Part shown: piece by piece, positions 12,241 to 25,500 of the stretch | Layout of the letters: each line of letters opens with the position of its first letter | How positions within the stretch are numbered: the stretch's first letter is position 1 | Assembly: GCF_964355755.1 (NCBI RefSeq) | Contig: NC_092671.1 | Location: 23,827,070-23,891,069, forward strand | Source of the DNA: Antedon mediterranea | Taxonomy: Eukaryota; Echinodermata; Crinoidea; Comatulida; Antedonidae | Length of the DNA: 64,000 bases | Direction of reading: 5' to 3' | Made by a program: the position numbers and the translations under genes | Notes under the pieces: model-generated | The model's database searches: none | Told to the model about the DNA's origin: nothing | Seen by the model: the letters and a program-made list of their open reading frames with translations, nothing else

Positions 12241-12700
12241 AGAAATGAAATGCCACATTCTATAGCTTCATTGTGTAGTTGACGTCCTGGTGAGTCTTAT
12301 TTAGATGAGCGAATTAAAAATATGACACCTCATAGAAAGATTTTTTTTGGGTGAGTATATGCAATGTTATTTTTAGGAATATTGACATCTACCGTAGATT
12401 CCCGAAAAACACACTCTTTAAACGTTCCGGTCGCGGGATACTAATTATGATAAATATAATTAGTTCTTGCTGAATTGAGAAAAGTTAGAAATATAACCAT
12501 ACAGGTGCCTTTAAACTTTATCCGGATGGGATAAAATTGATAAATATAAATGAATTGAAGAAATTTATGAATATGGACATCCAGATACCTGGAAATGGCA
12601 CTCTCATAGAATGTTTTTTTTGGGAGTGTGCAATGTTATGAAATGATTTTAGGAAAACATTATCATGCCGCCTATGGTTGTTTAAATTTTTAAAAAACTG
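12241..12700. repeat. Diverged direct duplication, period about 270 bp
   Basis: The segment at 12325-12369 (CTCATAGAAAGATTTTTTTT followed by GGGTGAG...GCAATGTTAT) recurs at 12599-12640 (CTCATAGAATGTTTTTTTTG...GCAATGTTAT). The spacers between also share ATAAATATAA and ATGGACATC-like words. It may be an old tandem duplication of an uncharacterised element. Confidence 0.5.
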
Positions 12701-13385
12701 TAGTTAAATTGTATTCAAGAAATAAACAGAAATGGATATCCTGCATGGTAAAATAAGAAGTCGACATCAAGTCACTTTTTGGAATGGTTGCTGTTTAAAC
12801 TGAGAATTTTCATTAAAATCATTTTAAAATTATGGTTCACTAATTTTTAGGTGCCAAATAAAAATGTAAAATAAACAACATCAATAAAAATATTTTATAC
12901 ATTTTTTCTTTATTTTTTTGTAATCTATGCAAGTAAAACAGTGTACATATTAAGCACATAAACCTTAATGTATAGAACTACTCAATGTTATCAATACTAT
13001 TTTCATTTGACGACAATGATTGAATTCCATAATTCCAAAAATGCTATTCACTAGTTGGAAAAAAGTTACCAAACACCTGAAGATTTAGAAAGACTGCATA
13101 CTATTCATTTTACATATTCATGAATAACAAAACAAAATCTAAATAGAAATTATTGTAAAATATTACAACCCATTGCAAGAATGCAATTATATTAGTTAAA
13201 ATGAGAATTTTTATTTGATTGTTAACAATCAATTTCAGAGATTTATTTCAAATATATTATTTTTGTGACTATTAGAAATTATATGAAGTATAACCTTTTT
13301 TCCCCTAAAAATGTGTGTTACTGATTTTCTAAAAAATAAATTTGATGTACAGCTACAAGCTTAAAAGAATTTATCAAATTAATCA
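12701..13385 (-). other. Probable 3' untranslated region of the large EGF gene and downstream DNA
   Basis: Beyond the stop codon on the minus strand the sequence is AT-rich and has no open frame. Candidate AATAAA polyadenylation signals on the minus strand lie at 13242-13247, 13210-13215 and 12909-12914. The sequence alone does not show which is used. Confidence 0.45.
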
Positions 13386-13541
13386 CTAATCTTGAAATGA
13401 GTCATTTTCTACATTCGAACTGATTGACTGTTCAATGTCTGATAAAGAATCTTCAAAGGTTGAGTAGTCTTCATAATCTGAGCTTGCCACAGCTTCACCT
13501 CCCTTCTCATACACACAAGAACATGCTTCAATTGTATCCAC
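13386..13541 (-). CDS. E76: last coding exon, end of cystine knot and acidic tail
   Basis: It reads [20 protein letters not shown] and then a Ser/Asp/Glu-rich tail, ending SFQD and TAG at 13386-13388. The Cys-x-Cys pair closes the cystine knot begun in E75. The acceptor is at 13541, and this is the only junction in phase 0. The tail holds repeated acidic Tyr/Ser sites ([12 protein letters not shown]) that could be sulfated or phosphorylated; that is inference. Confidence 0.88.
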   Translation of the reverse strand: MDTIEACSCVYEKGGEAVASSDYEDYSTFEDSLSDIEQSISSNVENDSFQD

Positions 13542-16500
13542 CTATATTTAACAAAATTTCAAATGATATTTTAGTTTTTTTGTTTTATCTTTAAAACAAA
13601 ATCAAAATTGTATTGGCTCAGGTATCTCTAAAATGTGTTAACATAATATTTCATAACCTATTTAACATATGGACATTTATAAGAAGCAGCATTTATTTGT
13701 TAGAGATGTTAAAGATGTTAGAGTTGCGCAATGTGACTTACGCACAATTTTATGAATTTCAATTATTGTTCATATATTAAAAACCAAACGTTATTTTTAG
13801 TGACATTTTGTGAAAATTTTTATCAATGGCAAACTTTTTGTTGATTAAAAATGGCATGATTCACAAAAATGTAATATTTTAAAATGAACAAAATTAATTT
13901 CTAATCAACTTTCTACACGAATCATGACATTTTGCGCATGTCGAAAATTCTCACGTGCACCGTGCGCATGGAGTATGAAAATCATATTTTCTTCTCTTGA
14001 ATTATATTTTTCCAGCTTTTCCTAGTATTTAAAAAAACAAAACAGACCTTTTCCATTTTAAATCACGCCATATGAACATGTTGAAAATTAAATAGACAAT
14101 TTGTGTGCGTTTGAATTGAAAAGGTTACAAAATACTGTCAAAATCATGCCTATTTTGAATCTTTTATAGCTCCTCAGGACCAACCTTGACCCCATTTTTT
14201 TAATATTATTATTATCTTTCATAAGAGTTACAAACATTTTAATTTTGATGTCATCATCATGTCAAAAAATTTGAATAACATTTTCATCCTTATAGCAAAT
14301 TTCAATGTGTTATTCAGAATGAAAAGTCACCCTTTGAATTAAAATGTATTATCAAAGCTGTTGAATAAATTCATGTAACAATTTTGCCTATCGGATGTTT
14401 TAACGTTATCATATGGCCAGTTGGATTATAAAACTCATATTTTCATCTTTGCGTCACAGTTCATCACATTTAAAAGAGTGCGCATCTATATTCTACATAT
14501 CCATATTTCTTCAACACGTTAATATGTTTTTTATGCTATGCTACACCGTATGTAGTTATATAGTGTATACTGTATATACTCAGACACAAAATAGAGAGCA
14601 CACTATTAACAACATTTTATTTTTCTCAGGTCATAATGACATAATCTTTTTATGGGCATAATTTCTAACATATGATGTGCATGGTATTTGTTGTGCGGAT
14701 AACTCACTTGTCAAAAGTGTGCCCATATATATATTTTTTATAGCGTAGACAGTGGAGTTTCAGAGAAGTTGGTTTTCAATAACTCAACTACAAAAAAAAT
14801 GGAACATACCTCTATGTAATCAGTAGTACCATCTGGACACACAAGATTCTCTATTGATGAAATAACTCTTTCTGGTTGACAGCAATGTTTCATGGTTTCT
14901 CCACAACCACCACGACAGATACCAAGATCCCTCTCAAATACAGCCCGACAACCAAGCTCGTTTGTAATATTTACCCAATTCTCTAACAAACCACATACTA
15001 GAGGCTCTGATCCACTAATACCTATAAATAAGTGAATTGGTTACATTTGTATTAATATACTACAAATTGCAGAGGAAGGGTTAGTGCGAACCAAAAATTC
15101 TGTCTTTCTGGCTGTTTTTGGTTTTACTTGAGCCTTTTGCTTATTTACCTCAGCCAAAATGTAGTCGATCGCGTTTGTCTGTTTGTTTTGTCTGTCTGTT
15201 TGTTTGTTAGCAGGATTACTCAAAAAGTAATTATAATAAATAAAAAATAAAAATACAGATAGATATGTGGTCAAGGACCACTCCATTAAATTTTGGAGCC
15301 AATCTGGACCACGGTCCCAATTCTTCACCATTTTTAATATAATTTTCAGACCTGCTAGTGTTAAAAGATAGGACAGAATTTTCAAAAGCCGTCCTAAAAT
15401 AACAAGTAAACTGAAATTGCATTTTCTTAAGAACTACTTGGAAGCAAGAGTTATAATTTGTGATTTGTAATTTTAAAACATAAATTAATTTAATTTACCG
15501 GTTTTTTGATATGAGTAGTTTTAAAAAACCTATTTCTTTTTAAATTCACCCGTTTGTTTTTGGCGTTGCTGTTCTATTGTTAGTTGAAAGGCTGGTTACA
15601 TACCCACAGCATATTACATTCATCATCATCTATTACACTATTTGTCTTGGGCATTGTTAAGTCTATTTTATAATGTTACAACACATAATGATTAAAAATT
15701 TGCTTACCATCAATGCATCTTCCTTTGCGAACCACTGCAATGTGACGATCCAAGTGACAAGCCACTCTGCGTAAGTTACATTCTGATCTATATGTTGATC
15801 CATCCGAACTACAAACTGGATCTTCTGGGACATTAGTACAGTCTGGACATTGACATGTGGGCAAGTGGTCGTCACCAACAATGCACTCTGCACCATATGG
15901 ACATGTAAAGTCTGCACACACATCTACAAAAAGATGAATCAATGTTTAAGTACTTGACTTTAAAAAAATAATAATGCTCTACTGTATTTATAAGACACAC
16001 TATCAAGGGCGGATCCAGCATGTTGAAATAGGGGGCCCAGACCAGACATCAAGTACTTGATGTCAGGTCCCCCATAGTGGGGGCTGTGTCGAAGGGAATT
16101 TTGATAAATGACACCTTTGGATTGTCAGAAATGGAACTCTCGCATATAAAATTGATAAATGGTACCTCTAATTAATGTATTCCGCAGAAATCAGCAAATT
16201 AGAGATCGTAAATTTCCCCCGGTAAACACAGGTGACATTGTTTGCCCTAACTTCCAATTGTTTGATTGCTGATCATTCTTCAAACAGAGAGGGAGAGACG
16301 CACTCCACAAATTGGTAATTTAAAGTCGATAGTTATACAAAGCTGTGGGGCTGTGTCACCCACCCATTGAATCCGCCCCTGGATCAGTTCAAGGCAATCT
16401 AACAACAGGACGCTGAGCTCAGTCCGATAAAGGGTTTACCTCTAGTTTCTAGATCCGAACCTGCCTATCATATTATTATACAGCCACATGCAAACTCACC

Positions 16501-19500
16501 ATCTGGACATGGGCCATGATTGCACTCCATTACTTCTTCAAGTTCTGGACATTCATCGCCATCTTCATCGGGTAGATGGTGAATGGTTCGACTTCTGGAA
16601 GAACTACCAAGTCCACAACTTACAGTACATGCTGACCAGTCTGACCAATGTGATACAGAGCAATCTAAGTAAAACAGAATCCACAATAAATATTCATTTT
16701 TAGTGAAAATTCAGTAATTCAAAAATATGTGTCTAGCTAATATGGATCACAGACTCAAACTCACAGCCTCTCTCATTATGACTTACCAACTGGACATGCT
16801 CCTAAATTACCAACTGTTATGATATTTTGAGATTCACAAACATGCTTTTGAAGTTCACATAGATTGTCATAAGTTTGGCCATCAGAACCACAAACTTCAC
16901 CAGTTCGAACTGTCAAATAAATTTAATAATATACATTAAATACTTGAAGTGTACAGGAAGTAATTTAGGGTAATTCTTCTTCCATATAAATCAAGTTATT
17001 CTCAGCCTTCAGTCAAGGTAAATGTTGTTTTTTTGTTTCCCAAGAACAGACATCCCAATTTTCTAGATATTTTGTGTCACTCTCCCACTTACAAAATTAT
17101 AAATTTAAAAAAAACCCAATTTATAATTTCTACTACCTCTAGATATATAAGATATATTTATAGTAAATTCATGCATTATGAAAGTCCTTTTAAATTATTA
17201 GAATTTATTCTGTGCCTGTGAATTTATATATGTGAAACTATCTTTGGAGATCCTGCTTCGTAAATGAATATACTATTAAATATTCCACTATCAAACTTCA
17301 TGATAGAGAAAATTGGAAAATTTTGGTCAACTCCACTAAAAAAAGAGTAACCAAAATTTTTTGTTTTGTTTTTTGTAACAATAGAAAAATAATCAGTTGT
17401 TTAATCCATTGACATTTAAAATTTGAGTTGCTTACTTACATAATATATATTATATTATATAGTGTATTGAACTGAGTCAGAGTGAGCTAATGATGAAGAT
17501 TGATTGATTTAAGTATGTCCAATAAAGTAATAAAGTTTACCTTGTGGAGCAATTGGATTGTTACAGTTGGGACATTGGCACTGTGGGGTTGCATCTACAA
17601 TAACACATGTTGCACTGTCATGACAAGAAACCTCTGAACAAGACTCTATAAAAAAAGATATAAAATAAAAGAGAACTATTTAATAATGAACTTTTAAAGA
17701 ACATTTTTAGATGTAGGTATATTTTAATTGTAGTCTGAATACAATTTTGGATAGTCTTTTGGGTGATTTATGGTGTTATTCATTGATGGATTTTTTAAAA
17801 TAAGACTAAATTTAGTAAATCTTGAAGTGTGCAGAAAGCATTTTAGATTAATTCTTCTTCCATACATGTCCTTTAGGTGTATGTCCGGTTTTACTATAAA
17901 TAAACAATTTAATGAATACTAAAAACACATAATTCTACAAATGAATAAATAAACTGATATTCCTTTCTAAACTTATAATTTCAGTTTGTTGTTCACTCAC
18001 CAACACATGGCCCCCTGTATTCTATTCCAACGTTTTCTCCACGTTCACAATTGGCCATCCATAATGCATTTTCTGACTCATAGGATTGTCCATTTGTACC
18101 ACATATTACTCCTGGATTTCTTGGGCACTCATCATCAATACACTGACATACACACTCTGGCATGTTCCTATTTACAATGCAAACTTTCATATGGGAGCAC
18201 ATATCAGGTTGGCAAATATCTGTGAAATTATAAAATAAGTTTTGTTTAATATTGTGATTCTTACAATAGAGATAGGCAGGGATTATTTATTTTTTATTTA
18301 TTTATTTATTTTTTTTTTAAAATTTTATTTTAAGGGGGTTGCCCAGGAATCCAGGGACGTAGACACTGATTATTGTTGTAAAATTTCCAACATCTAGGAG
18401 GTGTCATCCAGCAAAATTCGCTTTGCCACAGCGATGACACCCCTAGATGTCTGGAAATGATACTCATGCAAGTAAAATTCATGATAAATGAAAACAGCAA
18501 TACGATCGTAGCCTATTTTTTTCCGCCAGTAAAACATACGCGACTAAAAACTTGATGACGGTACTTTACTACGGTAATAAATTCTAATAACTATAAATCA
18601 ATTAAAGGAAATTAAATATTATCAATTAATAATAAAAGTAAAAAAATGAAGCTGCTTCTAAAAATATTGAGTAAAACGTTAATTTGCAGAAAGAAGCAAA
18701 CACAGTTATTTCAAAGTTCAGAATGTCTGTAATTATGGAAATTTGACTTAATATATAACGAACGTATGAAGATAGGGATAGCGTAGGCCTACTAAACGGA
18801 AATACAAAACTGCACAAAATTATGATTTGGCCTTAAATTATGGAAAACTCCTAGTAAAACACAATAATTATGGACTGGTTTTCCCCTTAACATAGTGTGT
18901 GGTGGCCTGTCGTACATTCTCATGATGCACCACAAACAATTTTAGTCGGTCAGAAATTATAATGCTCAGAAACAAATATAATACGTTGTCAATTTACAGC
19001 CCTCAACTTCTGTAACGCTATATGGATATTACAGCGAGGAGAGGTATAAAAATAATTTAATAAAAGTTTAATTTAGTGGCAGAAAAAAACATTTAGTATC
19101 CCGGGAACTAGGGCAACACCCTGGGTGTTCTACTATAATAACTTTAAAGCCATCAAACAGTTGGGCACAAGTATCTTGACTAGTCAACTTCCTATGAAAG
19201 ATATGTGTGTTTGTGTACACAATAAGTTGTGTGGGTATTCTTGAATAATGTACAAAATCAATTATTTCTAATCAATGTAGGATATTTGAGCATTTCAAAT
19301 TGTCTGAATTTCACACACTCGCTCATATATAGCATGGAAAGATGTTTTTAACAATACATTTTGTGATCGTGATAAATTCTGTTAATTGTTATAAACTTTA
19401 ATTGCAAAATAACATGAAAACATGTACTAAAAAATGGGTAATTTAATGAAATTTTTGAAAAAATTTGCCTATTTTGTATCTATCATAGCCCCTTAAAATA

Positions 19501-22500
19501 AATGATTCTCCATTCAAAAAATGTATTATTGAAGCTGATGAGTAGATATGCATTCATTCTTTTTTTATGTTTTGGAATACCATAATAATTCTCATAATAT
19601 ATTCATAACATATGAATAACATAAAGTGAAAAAAAAACACCAAAAATTAGGAAACATCGTACAAAAATATAAGCCTGATAGAGTGGAAATCGTCAAAACT
19701 CACAAATAAAGATTACATGAACTCATCAAACAATGGAACACCATTTAAAACAAACAATATGTTTGCATTAACATTTGCAAACGCAAACAATCAACAATCT
19801 CAATGTGCCCTTATTGTATCTACACCAAAGGTTGTTGACATAGTAGCTCTTTACAGAAAGCATTTAGTCATATTTAAACATTTTCAAAACTTTTACATTA
19901 CATTTATGAGTATTGGAATGAGTGCATGATTTAAAAAAAAAAAACTATTTGTTTATGAAAATAAGTTTAATTTTATCTTTTTGGCAAGGCTCACACATCA
20001 GAAATTGTTAACAACTAAAAAAGAGGTATAAATTACTAACCTTGACATATTCTTCCATTCCCCATGTATCCAAGGTTACATTCACATTCAAAGCCACCAA
20101 CATTGTTGCTACATGATGCATGCTCATCACATAGGTCCATTGAACATTCATCAACATCTTAACACAAACAAAATGTTTAAGGGTTAAACAACAATTTAAT
20201 GATGGCAGCATCATCATTAGTGATAAGTTGTAAAATTATAAATTATATAATATAAATATCGAAGTGCTTAACAGCAATTAAATTAAATCCATTGTTGTGA
20301 TTTGTAAATATAAGTCAGATATAAACTAATTTGAAATCTAAAAAATAATTTGACACTTTTGTATCTCCCACTTTCCAGTACAATTGCTACTATGAAACGA
20401 CAAACTGAAAGCTCCATTTTATTATCCAATTATAAAGTCTACCAGAGGTTTCACCATGATACCATTTCCTCCGCCTTCTTCCCCCCCCTCCCACTATCTA
20501 TCACAATGTAAAGTTTACCAGGAGTTCCAGTCGAGTGATCTCCCCTACCTATCACAATGTAAAGTTTACCAGGGTTCCAGTTGAGTGATCTCCCCTATCT
20601 ATCACAATGCAAAGTTTACCAGGGGTTCCAGTCGAGTGATCTCCCCTATCTATCACAATGTAAAGTTTACCAAGGTTTCCAGTTGAGTGATCTCCCCCCT
20701 ATCTATCACAATGTAAAGTTTACCAGGGGTTCCAGTCAAGTGATCTCCCCTATCTATCACAATGTGAAGTTAACCAGGGGTTCCAGTTGAGTAATCTCCC
20801 CTATCTATCACAATGTAGAGTTTACTAGAGTTCCAGTCAAGTGATTTTACCATATCTATCGCAATATAAAGTTTACCAGTGTTCCAGTTGAGTGATCTCC
20901 CCTATCTATCACAATGTGAAGTTTACCAGGGTTCCAGTCGAGTGATGTCCCCTATCTATCACAATGTAAAGTTTACCAGGGTTCCTGTTGAGTGATCTCC
21001 CCTATCTATCACAATGTGAAGTATACCAGGGTTCCAGTTGAGTGATCTCCCCTATCTATCACAATGTGAAGTTTACCAGGGGTTCCAGTCGAGTGATCTC
21101 CCCTATCTATCACAATGTAAAGTTTACCAGGGGTTCCAGTTAAGTGATCTCCCCCCTATCTATCACAATGTAAAGATTACCAGGGGTCCCAGTCGAGTGA
21201 TCTCCCTCCCCCCCCCCCCAGTGGCGTATCCAGGATTTTGAAGTTGGGGGGGCCGGGAATTGTCAATTTGCCGACAAAATTAGTGTCATTATCTGTACAT
21301 ACACCTGATCAATATACGGTTCTAGGATTGCATAGTCATATTGTCTTATATGGGATAACGATGCAAAATTAAAACCAGACCAACATTATCTGTTAGTATG
21401 TTGCATTCATATTACAATAAAGAAAAAATTAGGAAATCTGGCTTGTAGTTTTCGAAATATAGGGTCTAAAACATCGCCGAAAATTATCGTTTTTAGCCAC
21501 GAAAGAAGTAAAACAATTTGCGGCCCCAGTCGGCAATTCTATTAACTAGGCCTACGCCATTTTTGTTTAAAATAATTACATATAGGCCTAATTACGTTTT
21601 TTAGTAATTTATTTTATATATCACCATTGGAAATATCAATAAAACATGTTATTAAATGCTTATAAAATATATGAAGTTGTTTACTTAACGGAATTCGGAC
21701 AAATTCATTGCTCTAATTTTGTGTAGTAACGATCAGAGAGACCGTATGATCAACTTCATGGTACACGCGCGAGAGAAAACATTCCGCTGCGGGTGATTCG
21801 CATCCACCAATCAAATCAGCCAGAATCCAAAATCATTCAACCGTGAGCAATGCCAATCACGAGAAAGCTCAGCTTTGATTGGCTTACGATGACATCATAT
21901 CACAAAATGGTGGTTTTATAGTTGAGCCTCACGGAATATTCTGTTCCAAAAATGAAATTCATGGATATTTTTTATGGTATGTGTGCTTTTTCTTTAAAAA
22001 ATTTGAATAATAAAGGCCTCATATCGAGAAAAAAACGGGTTTTTGGCACTTATAATAAATATATCTTACGAGAAAAAAAGCACATGGCATGTGGAACTAT
22101 ATAATCTTAGCCTAGGAAGACATACAAATCCCTGGTCATGAGAGGCTCAACTGCAAAAACAAGGTTGAATAGGATAAGGTCACCGGACCGTTCTTCAAAG
22201 ACTTTTGAGTAAACAATCTAGCGCGTACGGCCGTACGTACGTGCTAGATGATAAGATATTTTGACCACATTTTTTACTTGTTTGGTTAGATGTAATGAAA
22301 ATAAAAAATAGTTGATCTGAACATGCATGGAGGTACCTCCATCATCTGAAGGGAATGATATGATATGTAAATAAACAAACACTCAAAAGAATTATGTTTA
22401 CAGTTCAATTATTGTCAGAATAATAGTTTATTCTTATTTGCCTAACTTTATTTTTTTCCCGGCACCTTTGTTTGCCGACGGACGCAATGATGTGCCGACG

Positions 22501-25500
22501 GACACGAAATCAGGGGGGCCCGGGCCCCCCGGCCCCCCCACTGGATACGCCACTGCTCCCCCCCTATCTACCACAATGTAAAGTTTACCAGGGTTCCAGT
22601 TGAGTGATCTCCCCTATCTATCACAATGTAAAGTTTACCAGGGTTCCAGTTGAGTGATCTCCCCTATCTATCACAATGTAAAGTTTACCAGGGTTCCAGT
22701 TGAGTGATCTCCCCTATCTATCACAATGTAAAGTTTACCAGGGTTCCAGTTGAGTGATCTCCCCTATCTATCACAATGTAAAGTTTACCAGGGTTCCAGT
22801 TGAGTGATCTCCCCTATCTATCACAATGTAAAGTTTACCAGGGTTCCAGTTGAGTGATCTCCCCTATCTATCACAATGTAAAGTTTACCAGGGTTCCAGT
22901 TGAGTGATCTCCACTATCTATCACAATGTAAAGTTTACCAGGGTTCCAGTTGAGTGATCTCCCCTATCTATCACAATGTAAAGTTTACCAGGGTTCCAGT
23001 TGAGTGATCTCCCCTATCTATCACAATGTAAAGTTTACCAGGGTTCCAGTTGAGTGATCTCCCCTATCTATCACAATGTAAAGTTTACCAGGGTTCCAGT
23101 TGAGTGATCTCCCCTACCTATCACAATGTAAAGTTTACCAGGGGTTCCAGTTGAGTGATCTCCCCTATCTATCACAATGTAAAGTTTACCAGGGGTTCCA
23201 GTTGAGTGATCTCCCCTATCTATTACAATGTAAAGTTTACCAAGGGTTCCAGTTAAGTTAAGTCCCCCTATCTATCACAATATAAAGCTTACGAAGGGTT
23301 CCAGTCCAGTTAAGTCCCCCTATCTATTGCAATGTAAAGTTTACCAGGTGTCCCATTCAAGCGATCTCCCCTATCTATCACAATGACCAAAAATAAATCA
23401 GTCAGTATTAATCATATTTATCTAGAATTTAGTGATTAAAATGAACCTGGTTCCTCCTTTGCATTGTGTGAATTCCCATCATCATCATCATCCGTTACGC
23501 TATTCGTCTTGGGTAGACATTGCGTACGCTAATCGTTTCCATGACTCTCTTTCGGTGGTCTGATGGTGTGTCATTAATTTTGCGATCGATGTATTTGCTT
23601 TTTTGAGTTCTTTATTTATGTTTCCTATCCAGGTAGTTTTTGGTGAACTCCCATGCAAAAGCTTAATGTTATAATAGATGATGATTTATTCCCTATATTT
23701 ATTTGTAATAAAATGAAACAAATGTATATTTTATATACATACCAACACATTCATTTTCATCCATAGCATAGCCTCTTCTACAGTCACATCTGAATGCACC
23801 AGCAGTATTTATACAGATGGAGTTATCAACACATTCAGCCTCACCACTCACACATTCATCAATATCTGGAGTAGAATAACATTGATTCAAGATAAGGTGC
23901 ATTAAAATTCTTCATATGAACAATTTTGTTTCTCAGTATTAATAGGTTTGGTTAACTAAACTTACCTTCACAGTTCATCTCTTCATCATTCAGAATAAAA
24001 CCATCCAAGCAGGCACAACCAAAAGAGCTTTCTAAGTTGATACAGCTGCCAAAATCACCACATGTACCTGGTACTGCGCATTCATTGATATCTTTGAAAT
24101 AAGTGAAATAATAATTTACAATACTGTATTATTTTGTTATTAAAAATATTGATTAAAACATTAATGGCATATGGGGTGATCAGTTCATTCATGTGTGCTA
24201 TTGCTATGCAAACTTGCAGACAAAAGTTCTATTTTTAGTTTTTGTTGCTTATGTTTGTATATCAAGCTAAATTACTGTAGTGTTTGATCGCTTAACAATG
24301 CCTTAATTAAAATTTTTTTTTGAGTATTTCTCTAATATCTTTCAACACTAACTACTTAAAATTGTATGCCTAGTAGTTAGAATACAATAAAAGTCGTACC
24401 AATGCAGTATTTGCCATTGCCCCTGTAGCCCTCCTGACAATCACACCGATATGATCCAATGGAGTTGGAACAAGTTGCATTAATATGGCAGCTAACGGTT
24501 TCACACTCATCGATATCTAGTGGAAATAGATAGCAAAAACAATAATAATAATTCAGTATAAGAGAAAATAGAGGTAGATGGGTCTAGAGGAAAAATCACA
24601 TTTTTTAAAAACCTATTTTCTCTTTTAATACACTTAAAATATCCTATTTCTGTTTTTACCTCTAAATGTGCTTACTTTGTGTTAAACTTTAGGTTTTATT
24701 TTATATTTTCTTTTGTCCATTTATATACTGTATTTTGTTTACATTTATGTACTTAAGAAACCACTTTGGAAATCAGTACACTGTATTGAAAGTGTATTTC
24801 AGAATAAAGAAAGATTAAATAAATAAATATGTGTAAAAGGTTTATTTTAAATCATACCTATACATTCTCCATCCATTCGGCTAAATCCATCTTTACATCG
24901 ACATGAGTAGGCTCCTGGTTCGTTGATACATAAGGTGTTAATTGGACAAACTGCATAATACTGGGATCCCAATAGCTCAACACATTCATTGATGTCTTAT
25001 TAAAAAATTAAAAGAAACATTTTAGTTTTGAGTTATTAAAAAACTTTGTTTTGGTATGGATCAGGTTATTCTATCTATTATTTTCTACAATTTTTTGTTT
25101 TAATTATTTCTTTTAAAATGTTTCTGTTTTTGTGTTTGAAGATTCCTTCTCTATGGATGACTACAAAAAACCACTGATGATCACTTCATAATGTCAACTC
25201 ATGCATATAAATAACAGAAACCAATATAACAATCATTATGAATACATTATCATTGTAATGTACATTGATTTACATACAGAAGAATTTATATACTCTGCTA
25301 TGGTTTATTGAATACACTTACCAACACAATTACGGCCAACTTGTCTAAAGCCTTCATTACAAGAGCATGTATAAGATCCAATTAAATTCTCACATGATCC
25401 ATGTTCACAGGTTGTATTATATGCTGTACACTCATCAATGTCTAAAAATACAGGTATATGAAATAAAAAAAACGATAATATAATAATATAATAATGTTGG

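Larger units (their letters stand above)
15022..15707. other. Intron E74-E75; holds repeat copies described separately
   Basis: Filled mainly by a minus-strand copy of the GGCGGAGGTA-ended repeat (15120-15600) and a LINE 3' remnant (15612-15665). Confidence 0.6.

Noticed and set aside
19717-19929. 70-codon plus-strand frame in intron E69-E70
   Set aside because: Low complexity start, no domain, no partner; similar frames occur by chance in this AT-rich DNA.
20581-21241. Repetitive open frames ([16 protein letters not shown])
   Set aside because: Translation of the 50-bp satellite, with no start context or splice sites.
20430-23390. CRISPR-like array
   Set aside because: The 50-bp units are adjacent with no unique spacers, and the host is an animal; this is a satellite.
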